Shown: positions 41,410 to 46,003 of the stretch, piece after piece
Layout of the letters: the number at the start of each line of letters is the position of its first letter
Position numbering within the stretch: the stretch's first letter is position 1
Assembly (NCBI GenBank): GCA_002469895.1
Contig: DKOA01000019.1
Span: forward strand, 4,616-50,618
DNA from: Opitutia bacterium UBA7374
GTDB lineage: Bacteria > Verrucomicrobiota > Verrucomicrobiia > Opitutales > Coraliomargaritaceae
Direction: 5' to 3'
Length of the DNA: 46,003 bases
The notes under the pieces: generated by a model
What the model saw: only the letters and a program-made list of their open reading frames with translations
Told to the model about the DNA's origin: nothing
Database searches by the model: none
Program-made: the position numbers and the translations under genes

Positions 41410-44400
41410 GTGTACCCTACTCCAAAACTATCCGCATCGCGGGGTTTTGCGCTCGTCGTAGCCCTGTCCTTGATGTCTTTTATTTTGTTGCTTCTGCTTG
41501 GTATTACAACCCTTGCGCAAGTCGAGCAGCAGGGCGCGAGCTTGGGCTTGCGTAGCTTGGAAGCACGAATGAATGCGAAGTTGGGTGCGATGTTGGCTCT
41601 GGGTGATTTGCAGCGGTATACCGGACCGGATCAAAGAGTGACGGCGCGTTCTGACATTCTCGTAGAGGCGGGTACGATGCCCTTGTTAGGGCAAGGTCGT
41701 TGGACTGGTGTTTGGTCTTCCCGTTCGGATATGAATGACGCGGATAATTTGGATGGTTTATCGGGGCGCCGTCCTCGCTGGTTGGTCAGCGGAAAAAGTC
41801 CGGATGCGGAAACTGCGGTGAACGCCTCCGAAGTCGTCCGTCTGGCCACAGTTGGGGGCAGTATTCAAGACAAGTCCAGTGCATCTATCGATGATTCTGT
41901 AGAGGTTGCTGTGGAGACGATTCCCGGACAGAGCGATAGCGTGAGTGGACGGTTTGCTTACTGGGTAAGTGATGAGGGGGTCAAAGCAAGATTAGATTTG
42001 GCTGACCCTTATTTGTCGGAAGGTACTGTAGACGAATCCTATTATCGGCGTGCGATTCCTCAAGTCGCGGATCCGACTTCGGTAACAAATTTTGAAGGTG
42101 AACAGCCGCTAGCTACAAGCGCCTCACTCTGGAAGACTCCGGAGTCCAATATCGAAAAGATATCCAGTATAGAAAATATCGCGATGTTTCTTAAGCCGGC
42201 TCTCCCGGAGAGGTCCACTTCTGCGGGGATCAAGCGGGAGTTTTTTCATGATTTTTCGGTTTCTTCACGCAGTGTCCTGAGTAATACAAAAAATGGAGGT
42301 TTGCGTCGAGATCTCTCCAGTGCCCTAGCTTCCGCTCAACTTCCGGAAGATTTGGAAGGTGCTATTTTTGAGCCGGCGGGCGGTACAGTGAGTGCGGGAA
42401 ATCCGGGAGGCCCCAAATGGGAACAGTTGTCCGATTATTATACATTGGCTGATTCTTTACCGAATGGTCCGGTACAAATGCGGATGCCGACGAATGATCA
42501 GGTGGGCATCGTCCCTGTGGTGACTCGTTGGAATTTTCTTTTTCATCCTTTCGCAGGCTATATCGGTAGTGGTACGACAGGTACAACCGGAACGAGTAGC
42601 TCTACAGATGGATTTAAAATCTCGGATTATGAGTACAGTCTTGGGTTCTTCCCGCTGATTACACTTTGGAACCCATATGATCGGGATCTGGTTCTTCCGG
42701 ATGAGGGCATCGGTGTGGAAGCATCGCTCATGGCCAAACCGGTATTGCTGGAAAGTAGCGGTTCGAGTACTGTAGTGGTCAATTTTCCGACGATTCGCTG
42801 GAAGAGCGGTTCCGTTTATCGGAACCCTTTGCAGTTTGTTATTAAAGGCGGGGTAACCATACCGGCGGGTCGTGCGATTAATTTTACCCCACCGAAGAAC
42901 TCTTTTCTTTCTTTAACAGACCCGAAGCAGAATGTGCTCGTGCCCGGATCCACCGGAACTTTGGTCAGAGGATTTTTCACTCATCCGGTGGGCAGTTCGA
43001 GCGCTGCTGATTTTCTCGATAATGGCGGCAGAGTGCCTAGCCAATGGCAGCATACAACCTTTCCGGCACGTCCTGTTTTAGCCTTGAGAAATGCTCGTGG
43101 TAAAGACCAGGGCATGTGGACACAGACCCTCAATTTATATGATCTGAGCGTAGACTCGAATTTTGATATTCAGGGCAGCAACCGGTTTAAGTCGCTTACT
43201 TTTAAAGGGCTGAATGCTCTGATCAGCAGTTTGAACGTACGAGTGATGCGGCTAAACCGGGCCATGGGCACTTTGAGTGCTGCTTCCGGTAAACCCGGAT
43301 TGTTAGATCTGCCGACTACGTTTCGTCCAGTGATCGCAGAGGAGGGAGAGAGTAAAAAATGGGCGGCCAGCAATACCTCGATACCAATCAGCAACTACGA
43401 ATTCGACTACGAGAGTTTCAAAGATTGGGAAATGGCTGGCCGCCATAGTGCGATTTCGACGGCTTTAAAGTTTCCCGATGTACCGATTGATGATCGGGAT
43501 CGCAAAATTCATCTACTCAGGCAGTTTAATCCGACCGCTTCATTTGTCTCCCGCCAGGAGCACTTGGATACGGAATATCGGTCGGGCCCCTGGTACTTAA
43601 TGTATACCTGGGGCGAAAAATACACCTACGGTTCTCCGTGGAATGATTTCAGCAAGGATCTACGTTCGGGCACAGATGACCTTTTTGCGCCTCTCGGATG
43701 GTCGAATAGAGAAGGCGTGGGCAGCGACCGTATGATTGTCTATGAGCTACCAAAATCAAAGCCGCTATCGGTCGGTCATTTGATGCATGCCAACCTGATG
43801 AACATAACAGAAGGGGGGAGTGGCTTTAATAATGGCATTCCTGAAATTTCGGATGGCTCGGCTTATGCCGGCTACAAGTGGTATTCCAACATACAGCAAC
43901 CCTATGCTGCGCCGGCCTATGCGATCGGCAACTCGGAAGCAGATGTGCACATACCGCTTAGGCTATCCAAGTCTCTCATCACGATAAGAAGCAGCGGTGG
44001 GAATACCTATCGGGGGGCGCATTATGATTACTCCTATGAGCTGAATGATGCACTGTGGGATGGTTTCTTCTTTTCCGGAGTGGACCGCACGAACGGCTTA
44101 CCTTTACCCAATGCCCGATTGAGTGCGTGGAGTGCCGATGGCCAAGTGGACATGGATAGTTTAGTTGATGAGCAAAGATCAGCAACGCAGATTGTCATGG
44201 ATGGTGGATTCAATATAAACTCCACTTCAGTCGCGGCCTGGGAATCGATTCTAGGATCTATGCGCGAGATTGAGACGCTGGGAGAAGCGCCATCAGAAGC
44301 AGATCAACTGCATAATTATTCCCGTTTTCTTGCTCCGGTTGCCCCGAGCAGTGGCACCGTTCCCTCGCCGGATGAGGGAGAATCTTTGACTGCAGGTTAT

Positions 44401-45039
44401 CGGAATTTAACGGACAGTCAGATCAGTGCCCTAGCTAGAGAAATCGTGACGGAAATTCGTAACCGTTGCTCCGCTGCAGATTCCAACGGGGATCGTTATC
44501 CCTTTCTTTCGCTCTCCGGGTTTATCAATCGATCACTCGATACAACCATTGAGAATTTTGCCTATCGTGGTGCCTTACAGGCGGCGATTGATCGTTCATC
44601 AATCAACGGGATGGCCACGTCAGAGTCTTCCGGCGACGGACTTTGGCAGGCAAATGCGGTGACTGATTTGCCGAATTATGGTGAGAAAAACTATCAAATG
44701 GAATCACGCCCGATGGCGGAAGGGATGTTGGGATACCTCATGCAGGCAGACTTGCTTAATAAGATCGGCTCAATCCTACAGGCTCGCAGTGATACGTTTA
44801 CAATTCGAAGTTTTGGCAGTGCTTACAGTGAAATTGAAGGTGCCGATACCAATAGTGCCTATCTGGAAATGGTGGTGCAGCGTTTACCCGTTTACGTGGA
44901 TCCTTCTGATGCAGCAGAGGAATTCGTAGACCTGGCAGTCGATTTTGATGATGAGTTGCCCCTTTCGAAGACGAATCTGGAGTTTGGTCGACGCTACAAG
45001 ATTGTTTCCACTCGCTGGTTGGAACCCGGCGAGATTTAA
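41410..45039 (+). CDS. Verru_Chthon cassette protein A-like giant pseudopilin
   Basis: A 1209-residue protein whose N-terminus looks like a type IV prepilin signal: a short leader (MYPTPKLSASRG) followed by FALVVALSLMSFILLLLLGITTLAQVEQQ. Position 5 after the cleavage site is Val, not Glu, as in the GspK-type tip pseudopilin. The remaining 1,170 residues are largely beta-rich with a repeat-poor, Ser/Gly/Asp-rich composition. This is the pattern of Verru_Chthon cassette protein A, a family of unknown function in Verrucomicrobia. The gene starts with GTG and has no visible ribosome binding site. It is followed after 30 bases by a small secreted protein. The usual B, C and D cassette partners are not in the window. 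Confidence 0.8.
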   Translation: MYPTPKLSASRGFALVVALSLMSFILLLLLGITTLAQVEQQGASLGLRSLEARMNAKLGAMLALGDLQRYTGPDQRVTARSDILVEAGTMPLLGQGRWTGVWSSRSDMNDADNLDGLSGRRPRWLVSGKSPDAETAVNASEVVRLATVGGSIQDKSSASIDDSVEVAVETIPGQSDSVSGRFAYWVSDEGVKARLDLADPYLSEGTVDESYYRRAIPQVADPTSVTNFEGEQPLATSASLWKTPESNIEKISSIENIAMFLKPALPERSTSAGIKREFFHDFSVSSRSVLSNTKNGGLRRDLSSALASAQLPEDLEGAIFEPAGGTVSAGNPGGPKWEQLSDYYTLADSLPNGPVQMRMPTNDQVGIVPVVTRWNFLFHPFAGYIGSGTTGTTGTSSSTDGFKISDYEYSLGFFPLITLWNPYDRDLVLPDEGIGVEASLMAKPVLLESSGSSTVVVNFPTIRWKSGSVYRNPLQFVIKGGVTIPAGRAINFTPPKNSFLSLTDPKQNVLVPGSTGTLVRGFFTHPVGSSSAADFLDNGGRVPSQWQHTTFPARPVLALRNARGKDQGMWTQTLNLYDLSVDSNFDIQGSNRFKSLTFKGLNALISSLNVRVMRLNRAMGTLSAASGKPGLLDLPTTFRPVIAEEGESKKWAASNTSIPISNYEFDYESFKDWEMAGRHSAISTALKFPDVPIDDRDRKIHLLRQFNPTASFVSRQEHLDTEYRSGPWYLMYTWGEKYTYGSPWNDFSKDLRSGTDDLFAPLGWSNREGVGSDRMIVYELPKSKPLSVGHLMHANLMNITEGGSGFNNGIPEISDGSAYAGYKWYSNIQQPYAAPAYAIGNSEADVHIPLRLSKSLITIRSSGGNTYRGAHYDYSYELNDALWDGFFFSGVDRTNGLPLPNARLSAWSADGQVDMDSLVDEQRSATQIVMDGGFNINSTSVAAWESILGSMREIETLGEAPSEADQLHNYSRFLAPVAPSSGTVPSPDEGESLTAGYRNLTDSQISALAREIVTEIRNRCSAADSNGDRYPFLSLSGFINRSLDTTIENFAYRGALQAAIDRSSINGMATSESSGDGLWQANAVTDLPNYGEKNYQMESRPMAEGMLGYLMQADLLNKIGSILQARSDTFTIRSFGSAYSEIEGADTNSAYLEMVVQRLPVYVDPSDAAEEFVDLAVDFDDELPLSKTNLEFGRRYKIVSTRWLEPGEI

Positions 45040-45069
45040 CTTCGGCCGAATCATTATTGGAGGCGCCCT

Positions 45070-45894
45070 GTGCAGATTCTGACTACCTTATTGTTTATTC
45101 TTCTGGCTGCTCATGTAGCCATCGGCCAGGGGGCGGGTGATTCCCAAGTAGAGACTGTGCCGGAGTATACTTTTTCGGTGGTTTATCTGAGTTACCTATC
45201 CGGCGATGCTCTGAAGAAGCGTGTCCCGGGGATAAATGTGAAGTTTCGTTCTGATGACACGACCTATCACTTAAGTGCTCGTGAAGAGTCAATCAGCCGA
45301 ATTTTTGCTTACCGGGGAATGGATCCGCTGGTCTTTTTTAAAGAGATTACGGGTGTTGACGGCGAAGTCATCAATCAGCCTCTGGTGGCCGCAAAGCTGG
45401 GAAAACCGGGACGTAAGCTGATTGCAATTGTTCGGAATAAAGCGGGTGCGCTACAGGCGTTTACCTTTAATATGAAAGAGGAAGATTTTTCGCCGGGTAC
45501 TCTCCGATTGCTCAATTTCAGCAAGCAGTCTGTTCGCGGTAAGATTGATGATCTTGTTGCGGTGGTGCCGCCGATGAAAATGCATGACTATGCAGTCGAT
45601 GGGGAAACGCAAAAGTTTCTCGCCTCCATGCTCTTGGTCGGTGACGACGGGGAGGAGTTGTACCTCATTGATAAACGCCGCGTGGTGGCCACTAAAGAGG
45701 GGCGTAAAATACTTTTTATTTATCCTGACCCGAAAAAACCACAGCGCGTAACCTATGCCAGCTATCGCTTTGAATCATTACCAGATTTTGGCAACTTTTC
45801 CGATAAGGCACTAGATACAGTCGATTTTGAGGCGCAGCGCGAGAATGAGTGGCGCATGGGCCGGGAAGGTAGTGACGACGCTCCGGGCGGATGA
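45070..45894 (+). CDS. Secreted protein of unknown function
   Basis: A 274-residue protein with a Sec signal peptide (MQILTTLLFILLAAHVAIG). The mature part is beta-rich, with a central segment ending NKAGALQAFTFNMKEEDFSPGTLRLLNFS and two later basic-hydrophobic strands (LIDKRRVVATKEGRKILFIYP). I do not recognise the family. It starts with GTG eight bases after a GGAGG ribosome binding site (45058-45062). It lies 30 bases after the Verru_Chthon-like gene, so the two are likely co-expressed and may form an envelope-associated unit. Confidence 0.65.
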   Translation: MQILTTLLFILLAAHVAIGQGAGDSQVETVPEYTFSVVYLSYLSGDALKKRVPGINVKFRSDDTTYHLSAREESISRIFAYRGMDPLVFFKEITGVDGEVINQPLVAAKLGKPGRKLIAIVRNKAGALQAFTFNMKEEDFSPGTLRLLNFSKQSVRGKIDDLVAVVPPMKMHDYAVDGETQKFLASMLLVGDDGEELYLIDKRRVVATKEGRKILFIYPDPKKPQRVTYASYRFESLPDFGNFSDKALDTVDFEAQRENEWRMGREGSDDAPGG

Positions 45895-45931
45895 GAGACT
45901 GCGGTAAAAGACAGTCCTGTGTTATGGGTGA

Positions 45932-45945
45932 TGTAAGTGCTTACA
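45932..45945. repeat. 14-base palindrome after the last gene
   Basis: TGTAAG-TG-CTTACA has perfect six-base arms, and a looser outer pair TGGGT (45925-45929) with ACCCA (45955-45959) surrounds it. It lies 38 bases past the last stop codon. It could be a terminator stem without a T-run or an operator for the gene beyond the window edge. Confidence 0.35.
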
Positions 45946-46003
45946 GCCGGTAATACCCAGTTTCGTAAATTTAGATTTTACGTTCAATTATCTAAATTGT
46001 GCG

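Noticed and set aside
1..46003. tRNA, rRNA, CRISPR arrays, insertion sequences and prophage genes
   Set aside because: I looked for cloverleaf signatures such as GGTTCGAATCC, regularly spaced repeats, transposase motifs and phage structural genes and found none.

Overview
The window looks like chromosomal core sequence from a marine Verrucomicrobium of the Opitutales/Puniceicoccaceae type (Coraliomargarita- or Lentimonas-like). This is inferred from gene content: a Verru_Chthon cassette protein A homologue with a prepilin-like N-terminus, a secreted SLA1-homology (SHD1) protein, a modular S1_7-type sulfatase, a GH52 beta-xylosidase, a XylR-type regulator, and McsA-McsB-ClpC in a Gram-negative genome with TonB receptors. 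I see no phage, insertion sequence, CRISPR array, tRNA or rRNA. Genes are tightly packed and several converging neighbours overlap at their 3' ends.

Layout. (1) 0.2-3.9 kb: a co-directional run of trxB, pdxH, a PHP-type histidinol phosphatase and a lysA-type decarboxylase. (2) 4.0-8.8 kb: a two-subunit Na+/solute symporter (DUF4212 + SSS), a convergent RlmI-like methyltransferase, a double-ACT GcvR-like protein, an SHD1 secreted protein and a DUF3127 protein with an SSB-like acidic tip. (3) 8.9-15.5 kb: a probable corrinoid/metal-chelate uptake locus. It has a BtuB-like TonB receptor, a Fur-family regulator, a BtuD/BtuC/BtuF-like ABC importer on the minus strand, and two tandem paralogues that look like degenerate PduO-type cobalamin adenosyltransferases. 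(4) 15.6-24.4 kb: inositol-phosphatase-like protein, DUF255 thioredoxin-domain protein, argH, amidohydrolase, an Fpg-like DNA glycosylase lacking most of its zinc ligands, hisF, and a large protein of unknown function. (5) 24.6-31.8 kb: acs, a class IV aminotransferase, and the mcsA-mcsB-clpC protein quality-control operon without ctsR. (6) 31.9-41.2 kb: an acyltransferase and a sugar-use region (GH52 beta-xylosidase translationally coupled to a GPH-type symporter, a sulfatase, and a XylR-like regulator). (7) 41.4-45.9 kb: a very large Verru_Chthon/pseudopilin-like protein and a secreted partner of unknown function.

The most interesting region is 8.9-15.5 kb. Its transport genes have no recognisable cobalamin riboswitch in the short leaders. 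Instead there is a 14-bp palindrome just downstream of the receptor's -10 box, a Fur-family gene next door, and a perfect 15-bp stem covering the start codons of the binding-protein gene. The paired adenosyltransferase-like proteins (109 of 183 positions identical, ungapped) have lost recognisable ATP-binding and catalytic signatures but have been kept as a conserved pair beside the transporter. This suggests a corrinoid-binding or sensing role. All functional statements are from sequence reading alone; no database search was run.
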